In this document: positions 26,406 to 36,018 of the stretch, one piece after another
How positions within the stretch are numbered: position 1 is the first letter of the stretch
How the letters are laid out: every line of letters starts with the position of its first letter
From: Bacillus sp. BP-3
Lineage (GTDB): Bacteria; Bacillota; Bacilli; Bacillales; Bacillaceae_G
Reading direction: 5' to 3'
Assembly (NCBI RefSeq): GCF_028401955.1
Contig: NZ_JAQOTJ010000001.1
Coordinates: forward strand, 1 to 64,000
Length of the DNA stretch: 64,000 bases
Program-made: the position numbers and the translations under genes
The notes under the pieces: model-generated
What the model was told of the DNA's origin: nothing
Databases searched by the model: none
The model's input: the letters and a program-made list of their open reading frames with translations, nothing else

Positions 26406-26889
26406 TTTTGACGCTAATTTCTAGTGTGGTATCAAATGAAACAGTTTCAATTTCAAATCGATAGACACGGTCGTAGTATTTATATACTTTATTTTCAATA
26501 ACCTTCTTTAGTAGTTCTTTATTGTTTGCGATGCTTTGAATGTTTTGGGTAAGCAAGTGGCGGAGGTCATCACGAATAGAAGTTTGTAATGTTTCCACTG
26601 TTAGCGTGTCTAAATTGTATTTTTCGTGATTTGCAATCTCAATTTCAATTTCTTGAATGGTTAACAGTTTTTTGTTTTTTTCATTTTCTTTCTTTTGATC
26701 TTCCGTGAGTACACGTAAATCTTCCGTTAGTTTTTCTATTTGTGCTTCTTGTGTTTCAAGTGTTTTAGTTTGCTCTTCTTGAAACACGCCATATATGTAC
26801 AAAAAAATAATCCAACTTAAAATACCACCAACCGCCGCACCGCCTAAAAATAATTTCCAGCGATTAGAGAGTGAACTTGGAACTTTCAT
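26389..26889 (-). CDS. ytrI: Sporulation membrane protein YtrI
   Basis: A 166-residue protein with one membrane helix (about residues 12-35, WKLFLGGAAVGGILSWIIF), a coiled-coil region rich in Glu/Lys/Leu (about 40-80), and a folded C-terminal part. In B. subtilis ytrI and ytrH form a sigma-E operon needed for efficient sporulation. The start at 26889 overlaps the ytrH stop in ATGA. Confidence 0.88.
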   Translation of the reverse strand: MKVPSSLSNRWKLFLGGAAVGGILSWIIFLYIYGVFQEEQTKTLETQEAQIEKLTEDLRVLTEDQKKENEKNKKLLTIQEIEIEIANHEKYNLDTLTVETLQTSIRDDLRHLLTQNIQSIANNKELLKKVIENKVYKYYDRVYRFEIETVSFDTTLEISVKIKQER

Positions 26890-27221
26890 ACGTGATCCTG
26901 TGTAATCCATTTAATAATTGTGAATCCAGTTTGCATACCGCCCGTGGCAAAGAAAATAAGGAGAACTTGTTTCACAATATCTTTTGTATCTCCTCCAAAA
27001 AAGCTGCGTTCAAAGCTATAAAATGTATCGAAAGTTCCGCCAATGGCAGCGACGAGAGCCCAAATTCGTAAATTCTCTGCAAATTGTGTAATCATTGTGA
27101 GCGGTGGTTTTCCGACTAAAAAAGCACCAATTCCGCCAATTAATGACCCGCCAATCATAACACCAAGAGCAATAAAATAACTTGTAATGAGAAGAGAGAA
27201 AAAGCTTTGGTTCACTTCCAT
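26886..27221 (-). CDS. ytrH: Sporulation membrane protein YtrH
   Basis: A 111-residue protein with three hydrophobic helices and Gly-rich turns (MIGGSLIGGIGAFLVG and FFATGGMQTGF). First gene of the sporulation pair, coupled to ytrI by a 4-base overlap. Three ATG codons in a row follow AAAGGAG; the third (27221) has the best spacing. A longer frame starting at 27341 runs through the bcr1 repeat and is rejected. The repeat lies just upstream, where a sigma-E promoter would be expected. Confidence 0.9.
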   Translation of the reverse strand: MEVNQSFFSLLITSYFIALGVMIGGSLIGGIGAFLVGKPPLTMITQFAENLRIWALVAAIGGTFDTFYSFERSFFGGDTKDIVKQVLLIFFATGGMQTGFTIIKWITQDHV

Positions 27222-27239
27222 CATCATTCTCCTTTCTTT

Positions 27240-27395
27240 TTCATCCCGCATTAACGGGCAGTAATACTCCCACCTCAAAATTCGGTAAAGCAAAGAAGTT
27301 AGGTGGGAGATAAACTGCCCGTAAAAGCCCGATTGGTTCAACTAATAATCAGTGGGGGATGAAGAAAATCCCCACTGATTAAAGTTTCACTGTAT
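27240..27395 (+). repeat. bcr1 element, canonical short form (156 bp)
   Basis: TTCATCCCGCATTAACGGGC at the left and AAAGTTTCACTGTAT at the right; both terminal TTTAT copies carry one change, so this is an older copy. Contains the CTCCCACCTC/GAGGTGGGAG-type hairpin arms and the CAGTGGGGG/CCCCACTG hairpin. Lies between ytrH and dnaE, which diverge. Confidence 0.92.
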
Positions 27396-27477
27396 GTATA
27401 TGGACAAAGAAGGGGAAGTATGTTTTGATTTCACGTATAATAGGAAGTAGTCAAATAGATAAAGAGAGGGTATAAAA

Positions 27478-30400
27478 GTGAAGTTTGTGCATTTACAATG
27501 TCAAACCGTTTATAGTTTATTGAAAAGTGCTTGTAAAATAGATGAGCTTGTTCATCAAGCGAAAGAACTTGGATTTCCGGCATTAGCAATTACAGATGAA
27601 AATGTGATGTATGGTGTTATACCGTTTTATAAAGCTTGTAAAAAAGCGGGGATTCAGCCGATTATCGGTTTAACAGCTTCCATATGGAATGAAGAGGAGG
27701 ATCAGTCTTATCCGCTTGTTTTATTGGCTGAAAACGAAACTGGGTATCGGAATTTACTTAAAATTTCTAGCAGCATTATGACAAAGTCAAAAGAGGGTAT
27801 TCCAAAGAAATGGCTTACGCGTTATGCAGGGGGATTAATTGCGATTTCTCCAGGAAAAGATGGGGAAATTGAAAAGCTTTTATTGCAAGGAAAACATGAG
27901 GCTGCTGAGGAAGTAGCAAATATGTATAAGAATATATTTGCCAGCTTTTATATAAGTGTGCAGCACCATGCCATTCAAGAGGAATTGTTGCTTCAAGAAG
28001 AGCTTCTATCATTTGCGAAGCAGCTTGAAATTCCACTTGTGGCGACAAATGATATTCGTTATGTAAAACAAAGTGATGCAATTGTGCAGGAGTGTTTATT
28101 ATCGGTTCATAGCGGGACGAAAATGACCGATTCAGAAAGGCCGCGTTTGCAGACCGATCAATACTACATGAAATCAGCTTCTGAAATGGAGGCATTATTT
28201 ACCTCTATGCCAGAAGCAATTCAAAACACATTACGTATTGCTGAGCGTTGTCACGTAGAAATTCCGTTTCATACAAATCAATTGCCGAAGTTCCCGGTGC
28301 CGACAAATGAATCATCAGATCATTTTTTACGTCGCCTTTGTGAAGAAGGTTTAAAGAAGCGATATGTGGCGGTGACAGAAGTGCATACTTTGCGTTTAAA
28401 TCATGAACTGCATACTATTTCTCGCATGGGATTTAGTGATTATTTTCTTATTGTATGGGACTTTATGACATACGCTCATAAACATCGTATTTTAACAGGG
28501 CCAGGCCGTGGTTCGGCAGCTGGTTCACTTGTATCTTATGTGTTGGAAATTACGGATATCGACCCGATTCAATACAATTTACTATTTGAACGCTTCTTAA
28601 ATCCAGAGCGCGTTACACTTCCTGATATCGATATTGATTTTCCAGATATTCGCCGCGATGAAATGATTCGTTATGTGAAAAATAAGTACGGAGAACTGCG
28701 CGTGGCTCAAATTGTAACATTTGGAACACTTGCAGCAAAAGCGGCAATTCGTGATATTGCAAGAGTAATGGGACTGCCGCCAAATGAAATTGATATTTTT
28801 TCAAAACATATTCCGTCTAAGGTTGGGATTACATTAGAAGAAGCTTACGTAGAATCGCCATCATTACAAAGTTATCTACAAAGTAACCTAATCTTTCAAA
28901 GGGTATTTGATATTGCAAGGCGGGTGGAAGGTTTGCCGCGTCATACGTCTATTCATGCCGCTGGAGTGATTATGAGTGAAGAGTCGCTTACAAATAGTGT
29001 TGCTATTCAAGGCGGCCATGATGATGTATACGTCACGCAATATCCAGCAGAAGTATTAGAAGAACTTGGTCTGTTAAAAATGGACTTTCTTGGTTTGCGT
29101 AATTTAACATTGCTTGAAAATATTCGCATGTTTATTGCGAAGACAACGGGGACAAGTTTAGATATACGGAAATTGCCTCTTCAAGATGCAAATACATTTG
29201 CACTCCTTGGACGAGGGGATACGACAGGGATTTTTCAGCTCGAATCAAGTGGAATGCGAAATGTTTTGCGTTCGCTAAAACCGAATGAATTTGAAGATAT
29301 CGTTGCGGTTAACGCCTTATATCGCCCAGGACCGATGGAGCAAATTCCCGTTTTTATTGATTCTAAACATGGGAAACGCGCCATTCAATACTTACATCCT
29401 GATTTGAAACCAATTTTAGAAAATACGTATGGCGTTATCGTTTATCAAGAACAAATCATGCAAATTGCCTCCCGTTTAGCAGGATTTTCTCTTGGCGAGG
29501 CTGATTTATTACGCCGCGCCGTAAGTAAGAAAAATCGTGATATTTTAGATGAAGAGCGCATGCACTTCGTGAAAGGGTGCTTGCAAAATGGGTATGATGA
29601 AGAAACTGCACAGCAAATTTATGATTTAATTGTTCGATTTGCCAATTATGGATTCAACCGAAGTCATGCAGTTGCTTATAGTATGATTGGATATCAGCTT
29701 GCTTATTTAAAAGCAAATTATCCACTTCAGTTTATGACAGCATTATTATCAAGTGCAATTGGAAATGAAGAGAAGATTGTACAATATGTTCGGGAAACGA
29801 AGCGGAAAGGATTCCGTGTTTTACCGCCGTCTCTTCATAAGAGCAGTTATGAGTTTCAAGTAGAAGGAAATGCAATCCGATATAGTTTACTTGCAATTCG
29901 CAATGTAGGGATGGCGACAGTAAACGCTGTAATTGAAGAAAGAAATAAAAAGCCATTTCAAGATTTATTTGAGTTTTGTTTGCGCATGCCGACGAAATTT
30001 GTGACAGAACGCAATTTAGAAACGATGATTTGGGCCGGTTGTTTTGATGATTTTAACGTTTCACGTTCTGTCTTATTTAACAGTATTAAAGGTGCGTTAG
30101 AATATGCGAGCTTAGCACGGGAAATTGGTGAGGAGCTTGTGCCGAAGTCGGAGTATGCACAGGAGGCAGAACTATCTTTTATAGAGCAGTTAAATAAAGA
30201 AAAAGAAGCGCTAGGCTTTTATTTAACAAGTTACCCAACCGCACAGTACGCAAAACTTGTTAAGGAATTGGAAATCCCTACACTTGCAGGAGCGATGAAG
30301 CAGCAAAAAAAAGTACAACGGGCCATTGTATATTTGACAAATATAAAAGTAATTCGGACGAAAAAATTACAAAAGATGGCGTTTATCACGTTTTGTGATC

Positions 30401-30807
30401 AAAATCATGAAATGGAAGGGGTTGTATTTCCAGAAACGTATATCCACTTTGCGGAGCGATTACAAGAAGGAGAAATTGTTTTAATAGAGGGGACAATTGA
30501 ACAGCGAAACAATAAGCTCCAATGGATTGTAAATGGCTTGTATCCGTTAGAGAAGATGGACACTTACGAGGAAATGAAAGACGCTTCTATTTACGTGAAA
30601 ATACCATCACAGTATGAAAAAAGGCTGTTAAACAATGTCAAGAAAATATTGTTTAACTATTCAGGTTTTGCGAAAGTACTAATTTATTATGAAAAAGAGC
30701 ATAAGATGGTACAATTATCTCGCAGCTTATCCATTCATCCAAGTGAAGGGTGTTTACAAGCGCTTTATGAGATAGTCGGAAAGGAAAATGTCGTTGTAAA
30801 AATATAA
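27478..30807 (+). CDS. dnaE: DNA polymerase III alpha subunit DnaE
   Basis: The second replicative polymerase of Firmicutes, which extends RNA primers before PolC takes over. The 1109-residue protein lacks the proofreading domain of PolC. N-terminal PHP domain (about residues 1-210), then the palm with GPGRGSAAGSLVSY and catalytic Asp383 and Asp385 in LPDIDIDFPDIRRDE, the NGVMYRPGP-like block (here VNALYRPGPMEQIP), helix-hairpin-helix region and a C-terminal OB fold. Starts at GTG behind GAGAGGGTATAAAA. B. subtilis has the same neighbours. Confidence 0.98.
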   Translation: MKFVHLQCQTVYSLLKSACKIDELVHQAKELGFPALAITDENVMYGVIPFYKACKKAGIQPIIGLTASIWNEEEDQSYPLVLLAENETGYRNLLKISSSIMTKSKEGIPKKWLTRYAGGLIAISPGKDGEIEKLLLQGKHEAAEEVANMYKNIFASFYISVQHHAIQEELLLQEELLSFAKQLEIPLVATNDIRYVKQSDAIVQECLLSVHSGTKMTDSERPRLQTDQYYMKSASEMEALFTSMPEAIQNTLRIAERCHVEIPFHTNQLPKFPVPTNESSDHFLRRLCEEGLKKRYVAVTEVHTLRLNHELHTISRMGFSDYFLIVWDFMTYAHKHRILTGPGRGSAAGSLVSYVLEITDIDPIQYNLLFERFLNPERVTLPDIDIDFPDIRRDEMIRYVKNKYGELRVAQIVTFGTLAAKAAIRDIARVMGLPPNEIDIFSKHIPSKVGITLEEAYVESPSLQSYLQSNLIFQRVFDIARRVEGLPRHTSIHAAGVIMSEESLTNSVAIQGGHDDVYVTQYPAEVLEELGLLKMDFLGLRNLTLLENIRMFIAKTTGTSLDIRKLPLQDANTFALLGRGDTTGIFQLESSGMRNVLRSLKPNEFEDIVAVNALYRPGPMEQIPVFIDSKHGKRAIQYLHPDLKPILENTYGVIVYQEQIMQIASRLAGFSLGEADLLRRAVSKKNRDILDEERMHFVKGCLQNGYDEETAQQIYDLIVRFANYGFNRSHAVAYSMIGYQLAYLKANYPLQFMTALLSSAIGNEEKIVQYVRETKRKGFRVLPPSLHKSSYEFQVEGNAIRYSLLAIRNVGMATVNAVIEERNKKPFQDLFEFCLRMPTKFVTERNLETMIWAGCFDDFNVSRSVLFNSIKGALEYASLAREIGEELVPKSEYAQEAELSFIEQLNKEKEALGFYLTSYPTAQYAKLVKELEIPTLAGAMKQQKKVQRAIVYLTNIKVIRTKKLQKMAFITFCDQNHEMEGVVFPETYIHFAERLQEGEIVLIEGTIEQRNNKLQWIVNGLYPLEKMDTYEEMKDASIYVKIPSQYEKRLLNNVKKILFNYSGFAKVLIYYEKEHKMVQLSRSLSIHPSEGCLQALYEIVGKENVVVKI

Positions 30808-30836
30808 TGGACAATTTCCTACCATTTCGATTATAG
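30808..30836 (+). promoter_or_regulatory. Candidate promoter of malic enzyme
   Basis: TGGACA (30808-30813), 17 bases, then TTATAG (30831-30836), just after the dnaE stop. Confidence 0.5.
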
Positions 30837-30850
30837 TAGTAATAGCATTC

Positions 30851-30863
30851 GTGGTCAGACCAC
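30851..30863. promoter_or_regulatory. FadR/GntR-type operator before malic enzyme
   Basis: GTGGTCAGACCAC is a perfect 13-bp palindrome containing TGGTCxGACCA, the operator form known for FadR-subfamily regulators such as LldR. It lies about 9 bases after the expected start of transcription. The gene after malic enzyme encodes just such a regulator. Confidence 0.7.
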
Positions 30864-30916
30864 CTTGGAGAATGAATAATGTTATGCAGCAAGAAAATAT
30901 GAGGAGAGTGGATCGT

Positions 30917-32155
30917 TTGTCAACACTTCGTGAAGAAGCACTTCACATGCATAGAGTGCATCAAGGAAAACTAGAAACAGTATCAAAGGTAAAGGTAGAA
31001 AATGCAAAAGATTTAAGTCTTGCGTATTCTCCAGGGGTTGCAGAACCATGTAAGGTTATTTATGACGATAAGAGCAAGGTATATGAATATACAATGAAGG
31101 GCAATATGGTAGCAGTTGTAACAGATGGAACGGCTGTATTAGGTCTTGGAAATATTGGACCGGAAGCATCACTTCCTGTTATGGAAGGTAAAGCTGTATT
31201 ATTCAAGAGCTTTGCTGGTGTAGATGCATTTCCAATTGCTTTAAATACAAATGATGTAGATAAAATTGTTGAAACTGTAAAATTAATGGAGCCAACTTTT
31301 GGTGGCGTAAACTTAGAAGATATTGCAGCACCAAACTGCTTTATTATTGAAGAGCGTTTGAAAAAAGAAACAAATATTCCTGTATTCCACGATGACCAGC
31401 ATGGAACAGCAATTGTAACAGTAGCGGGTCTTGTGAATGCATTGAAGCTAGTTGGAAAGAAAATGTCTGATATTAAAGTTGTTGCAAATGGTGCTGGGGC
31501 AGCGGGTATTGCAATTATTAAACTTTTATATCGCTACGGTGTACGCGACATTATTATGTGCGATACGAAAGGTGCGATTTTTGAAGGGCGCCCTGTCGGT
31601 ATGAACCCTGTGAAAAATGAAGTTGCAAAATACACGAATAAAAATCGTGTAGAAGGTTCATTAGCAGAAGTGATTCAAGGTGCAGACGTGTTCATCGGTG
31701 TATCTGCAGAAGGAGCATTAACGGAAGAAATGGTTCGTTCTATGAACAATGATGCAATTATCTTTGCGATGGCGAATCCAAATCCAGAAATTATGCCACA
31801 CATGGCAAAAGCAGCTGGAGCGGCAGTTGTAGGTACGGGACGCTCAGATTTCCCAAACCAAGTAAACAACGTGTTAGCTTTCCCTGGTATTTTCCGCGGT
31901 GCTCTTGATGTACATGCAACGCAAATTAACGAAGAAATGAAAGTGGCAGCAGTACAAGCTATTGCTGAACTTGTATCAGAAGAAGAGTTAACTGCTGAAT
32001 ATATTATTCCGGCTCCATTCGATGCACGCGTAGCACCGCAAGTAGCAGCGTATGTTGCAAAGGCTGCGATGGAAACAGGTGTTGCTCGCCGTCAAGTTGA
32101 TCCGCAGGAAATAGCTGAAAGAACGAGAAATCTAGCGATTATCGGCAAAGAATAA
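30917..32155 (+). CDS. ytsJ: NADP-preferring malic enzyme YtsJ
   Basis: Oxidative decarboxylation of malate to pyruvate with NADPH formation. A 412-residue short-type malic enzyme: SLAYSPGVAEPC near the N-terminus, NIPVFHDDQHGTAIV with metal ligands, and the Rossmann loop NGAGAAGIAI. I choose TTG at 30917, because GGAGAG lies 8 bases upstream and the protein then begins just as in B. subtilis YtsJ; ATG codons at 30872 and 30884 would add residues of unrelated sequence. Downstream FadR-type regulator likely controls it. Confidence 0.95.
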   Translation: MSTLREEALHMHRVHQGKLETVSKVKVENAKDLSLAYSPGVAEPCKVIYDDKSKVYEYTMKGNMVAVVTDGTAVLGLGNIGPEASLPVMEGKAVLFKSFAGVDAFPIALNTNDVDKIVETVKLMEPTFGGVNLEDIAAPNCFIIEERLKKETNIPVFHDDQHGTAIVTVAGLVNALKLVGKKMSDIKVVANGAGAAGIAIIKLLYRYGVRDIIMCDTKGAIFEGRPVGMNPVKNEVAKYTNKNRVEGSLAEVIQGADVFIGVSAEGALTEEMVRSMNNDAIIFAMANPNPEIMPHMAKAAGAAVVGTGRSDFPNQVNNVLAFPGIFRGALDVHATQINEEMKVAAVQAIAELVSEEELTAEYIIPAPFDARVAPQVAAYVAKAAMETGVARRQVDPQEIAERTRNLAIIGKE

Positions 32156-32169
32156 GCGAGGAATGTTCA

Positions 32170-32805
32170 TTGGCATCATCACAAACAAAAGTATATCTAG
32201 AAATAGTGAAAAAAATCCGTTTGATCATACAAGAGGACGGACTGAAGGCGGGCGACCGCCTTCCATCTGAACGTGAGTTAAGTGCACGTTTAAATGTCGG
32301 ACGCTCATCTGTTCGTGAAGCGCTCAGATCGTTAGAACTAGTAGGTTTAATTGAAACGCGGCGCGGTGAAGGGACGTTCATTCGAAACTTTTATGAAAAC
32401 GGTCTGGTGCAATTAATTGCACCGTTCGTATTACAAGATGAAAAGACACGGCGGGATTTGTTACAAATGAAAGAATTGCTTGAGAAAGATGCGATTCGTG
32501 TCTTATGTCAAACACAGGAAGAAAACAGCTTAAAGGCACTTCATAACATCTTTTCTGAGGAACAATCATCTATCGCAGTATTTCATCAAACTTTTTTTAA
32601 AATGCTTGTAGAACAAGTCGATAATTATTTAATGTATCGTGTTTGGATGATTGTACGTGACTATGTTTCGACGATTTCTTGTGATGTTCATTTAAACGCG
32701 CGAGAGTTACATGAAAAGCTATATATAGCATTACAGAATAAACAAGAACAAATAGCATTAGAGTTGTACGATGCAATAATGAGAAATATACAGTTTCATT
32801 TGTAA
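32170..32805 (+). CDS. FadR-subfamily GntR transcription regulator
   Basis: A 211-residue regulator: winged helix at residues about 8-72 (DRLPSERELSARLNVGRSSVREALRSLE is split here into DRLPSERELSARLNVGR and SSVREALRSLE) with ETRRGEGTFI in the wing, then an all-helical FCD-type ligand domain. Starts at TTG behind GAGGAATG, 14 bases after malic enzyme, so both share a transcript. I know of no regulator at this spot in B. subtilis. Malate or another organic acid would be a reasonable effector. Confidence 0.85.
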   Translation: MASSQTKVYLEIVKKIRLIIQEDGLKAGDRLPSERELSARLNVGRSSVREALRSLELVGLIETRRGEGTFIRNFYENGLVQLIAPFVLQDEKTRRDLLQMKELLEKDAIRVLCQTQEENSLKALHNIFSEEQSSIAVFHQTFFKMLVEQVDNYLMYRVWMIVRDYVSTISCDVHLNARELHEKLYIALQNKQEQIALELYDAIMRNIQFHL

Positions 32806-32811
32806 ATTTAT

Positions 32812-32848
32812 CTTGCTTACACATGTATGAATAAGCAAGGGTTTACTT
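32812..32848 (+). terminator. Terminator after the GntR gene
   Basis: CTTGCTTA (32812-32819) pairs with TAAGCAAG (32832-32839), followed by GGTTTACTTT. Confidence 0.75.
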
Positions 32849-32947
32849 TATACAAAATTTGTCGAAATAACCATGACACGTTCTGACACAAATTCTGCAA
32901 GATAACGTTTAAAGTTAAACGTAAAGAGACGGGTTATAAGGCAAATT

Positions 32948-32997
32948 AAGAAAATAAGGCTAACACCAATTGATTTAGGTGTTAGCCACATTTTCTT
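32948..32997 (+). other. Long inverted repeat in the accDA leader
   Basis: AAGAAAAT plus GGCTAACACC (32948-32967) faces GGTGTTAGCC plus ATTTTCTT (32978-32997), 18 paired bases with one 2x2 internal loop. It lies 45 bases before accD. No run of U follows, so simple termination is unlikely. No FapR-type operator was seen. Confidence 0.6.
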
Positions 32998-33042
32998 ACT
33001 CGTTAACCTTAGCTCTTTTATCACCTAAAGGAGGGTCAAACT

Positions 33043-33912
33043 TTGCTACGAGATTTATTCCTAAAGAAGAAAAAGTATGCTGCAATTCCTTCAGAGCAGG
33101 TACGAAAAGATGTACCGGACGGTGTCATGACAAAATGTCCGAAATGTAAAAAAATCATGTATACGAAAGAACTTCTGAAAAATTTAAAAGTATGTGTAAA
33201 CTGTGGCTATCATCACCCAATGAATGCATGGGAGCGCCTTGAAAGTTTGTTAGATGAAAATTCATTTCGTGAATATGACAAAGAAATGATTTCGGCAAAC
33301 CCGCTTCAATTCCCTGGCTATGAGGAGAAACTCGAGAGTGATCGTAAAAAAACCGGATTAAATGAAGCGGTTGTGACAGGAGAAGGAACAATCGAAAATA
33401 TGCTGGTTGTTGTTGCGGTTATGGATTCAAGGTTTCGAATGGGAAGCATGGGCTCTGTTGTAGGTGAAAAAATTGCGCGTGCTGTTGAAAAAGCATATGA
33501 AATGAAAGCGCCGTTTCTTATTTTTACTGCATCAGGCGGAGCTCGTATGCAAGAGGGTATTTTAAGCTTAATGCAAATGGCGAAGACAAGTATAGCTTTG
33601 AAAAAACATAGCAATGCAGGTGGTTTATTCATTTCAATTATGACGCATCCAACGACGGGGGGAGTTTCCGCGAGCTTCGCTTCACTTGGTGATTACAATT
33701 TAGCAGAACCTGGTGCATTAATTGGGTTTGCTGGTCGTCGTGTAATTGAACAGACGGTTCGTGAGAAATTGCCGGAGGATTTCCAAACGGCAGAGTTTTT
33801 ATTAGAGCACGGACAATTAGATGCAGTTGTGCATCGCGATGATATGAGAGACACGCTCCGTAAGATTTTAGAAGTTCATCAAGGGGAGGAAGTGGCGTCA
33901 TGGCAGAATTAG
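33043..33912 (+). CDS. accD: Acetyl-CoA carboxylase carboxyltransferase beta subunit
   Basis: With AccA forms the carboxyltransferase that makes malonyl-CoA, the first step of fatty acid synthesis. The 289-residue protein begins with a four-Cys zinc ribbon (Cys32, 35, 51, 54) followed by the crotonase-like domain with [10 protein letters not shown] and [13 protein letters not shown]. Starts at TTG behind AAAGGAGGGTCAAAC. It overlaps accA by 13 bases, giving equal synthesis of both subunits. Confidence 0.97.
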   Translation: MLRDLFLKKKKYAAIPSEQVRKDVPDGVMTKCPKCKKIMYTKELLKNLKVCVNCGYHHPMNAWERLESLLDENSFREYDKEMISANPLQFPGYEEKLESDRKKTGLNEAVVTGEGTIENMLVVVAVMDSRFRMGSMGSVVGEKIARAVEKAYEMKAPFLIFTASGGARMQEGILSLMQMAKTSIALKKHSNAGGLFISIMTHPTTGGVSASFASLGDYNLAEPGALIGFAGRRVIEQTVREKLPEDFQTAEFLLEHGQLDAVVHRDDMRDTLRKILEVHQGEEVASWQN

Positions 33913-34874
33913 AATTTGAAAAACCAGTTGTTGAGCTAAGAAATAAAATTAGCGAGTTAAAAGAATATACGAAAAACAGCCAGATGGACTTCGGTGAGGA
34001 GATTCGTATCTTGGAAGGTAAATTAGAGCATTTAGAAGAAGAAATATACGGTAACCTGAAAGTGTGGGACCGTGTTCAAATTGCTCGTCATGCTGAAAGA
34101 CCTACAACACTGGATTACATTGAGCACTTATTTACTGATTTTTTTGAATGTCACGGAGATCGATTATTTGGTGATGATGAGGCAATTGTTGGTGGGATTG
34201 CGAAATATAACGGGATGCCTGTTACAGTAATTGGTCATCAACGCGGGAAAGATACGAAAGAAAATATTCGCCGTAATTTCGGAATGCCTCATCCAGAAGG
34301 ATATCGTAAAGCGTTGCGTCTTATGAAGCAAGCTGAAAAATTTAATCGTCCAATCGTCTGTTTTGTTGATACAAAAGGTGCATATCCAGGAAAAGCAGCT
34401 GAAGAGCGTGGACAAAGTGAAGCAATTGCCCGCAATTTATTTGAAATGGCTGGACTGACGGTACCTGTTATTTGTATTGTAATTGGTGAAGGTGGAAGTG
34501 GCGGTGCATTAGGCCTTGGTGTAGGTAATTATGTACACATGCTAGAAAACTCCACATATTCGGTTATTTCTCCTGAAGGAGCAGCGACAATTCTTTGGAA
34601 AGATGCTACGAAATCAAAAGAAGCGGCAGAAACGATGAAAATTACAGCAGCTAATTTGAAAGAATTAGGTGTCATTGATGAAATTATTCCAGAAGCTCGC
34701 GGCGGTGCGCATCGCGACGTAGTGAAGCAAGCGGAATATATGAATCGAACATTGCAGAAAACATTCCAACAATTAGAAGGCGTTTCGAAAGAGCAGCTAG
34801 TTGAAAATCGCTACGAAAAATTTATGAAAATTGGACAAGTTTCGTTTTCAAACGCTTCCATTGGGGTAAAATAG
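33900..34874 (+). CDS. accA: Acetyl-CoA carboxylase carboxyltransferase alpha subunit
   Basis: A 324-residue partner of AccD. Helical N-terminus (about residues 1-60), then the crotonase-like core with the oxyanion-forming Gly-rich block [15 protein letters not shown] and PEGAAAILW-type sequence (here [12 protein letters not shown]). Its ribosome site, AGGGGAGGAAGTG, lies within the end of accD. Confidence 0.97.
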   Translation: MAELEFEKPVVELRNKISELKEYTKNSQMDFGEEIRILEGKLEHLEEEIYGNLKVWDRVQIARHAERPTTLDYIEHLFTDFFECHGDRLFGDDEAIVGGIAKYNGMPVTVIGHQRGKDTKENIRRNFGMPHPEGYRKALRLMKQAEKFNRPIVCFVDTKGAYPGKAAEERGQSEAIARNLFEMAGLTVPVICIVIGEGGSGGALGLGVGNYVHMLENSTYSVISPEGAATILWKDATKSKEAAETMKITAANLKELGVIDEIIPEARGGAHRDVVKQAEYMNRTLQKTFQQLEGVSKEQLVENRYEKFMKIGQVSFSNASIGVK

Positions 34875-34914
34875 AAAAAGCGTGCGTTCCATCTCGCGAA
34901 TGCACGTTTTTCTT
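34875..34914 (+). terminator. Terminator after accA
   Basis: AAAAAGCGTGCG pairs with TGCACGTTTTT around a CATCTCGCG loop. Confidence 0.85.
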
Positions 34915-34998
34915 ATGAAAAAAGACACATCTTCTCCATTGTCAATTTATATTTTTTCATGTTATTTTATTATAGGGCAAATAATCTTTATGAGGTGA

Positions 34999-35964
<966 letters not shown>

Positions 35965-35984
35965 TTGGTGTAATATAAAGTTAT

Positions 35985-35998
35985 TGGTAACGTTTTCA
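35985..35998 (+). promoter_or_regulatory. Candidate cre (CcpA) site between pfkA and pyk
   Basis: TGGTAACGTTTTCA fits the cre consensus TGWNANCGNTNWCA at every defined position but one (G for W at position 3). Confidence 0.5.
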
Positions 35999-36018
35999 TA
36001 AATATTCGGAGGTGCGGT

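Noticed and set aside
27222-27341. N-terminal extension of ytrH
   Set aside because: Encoded by bcr1 sequence; the true start has a good site at 27221.
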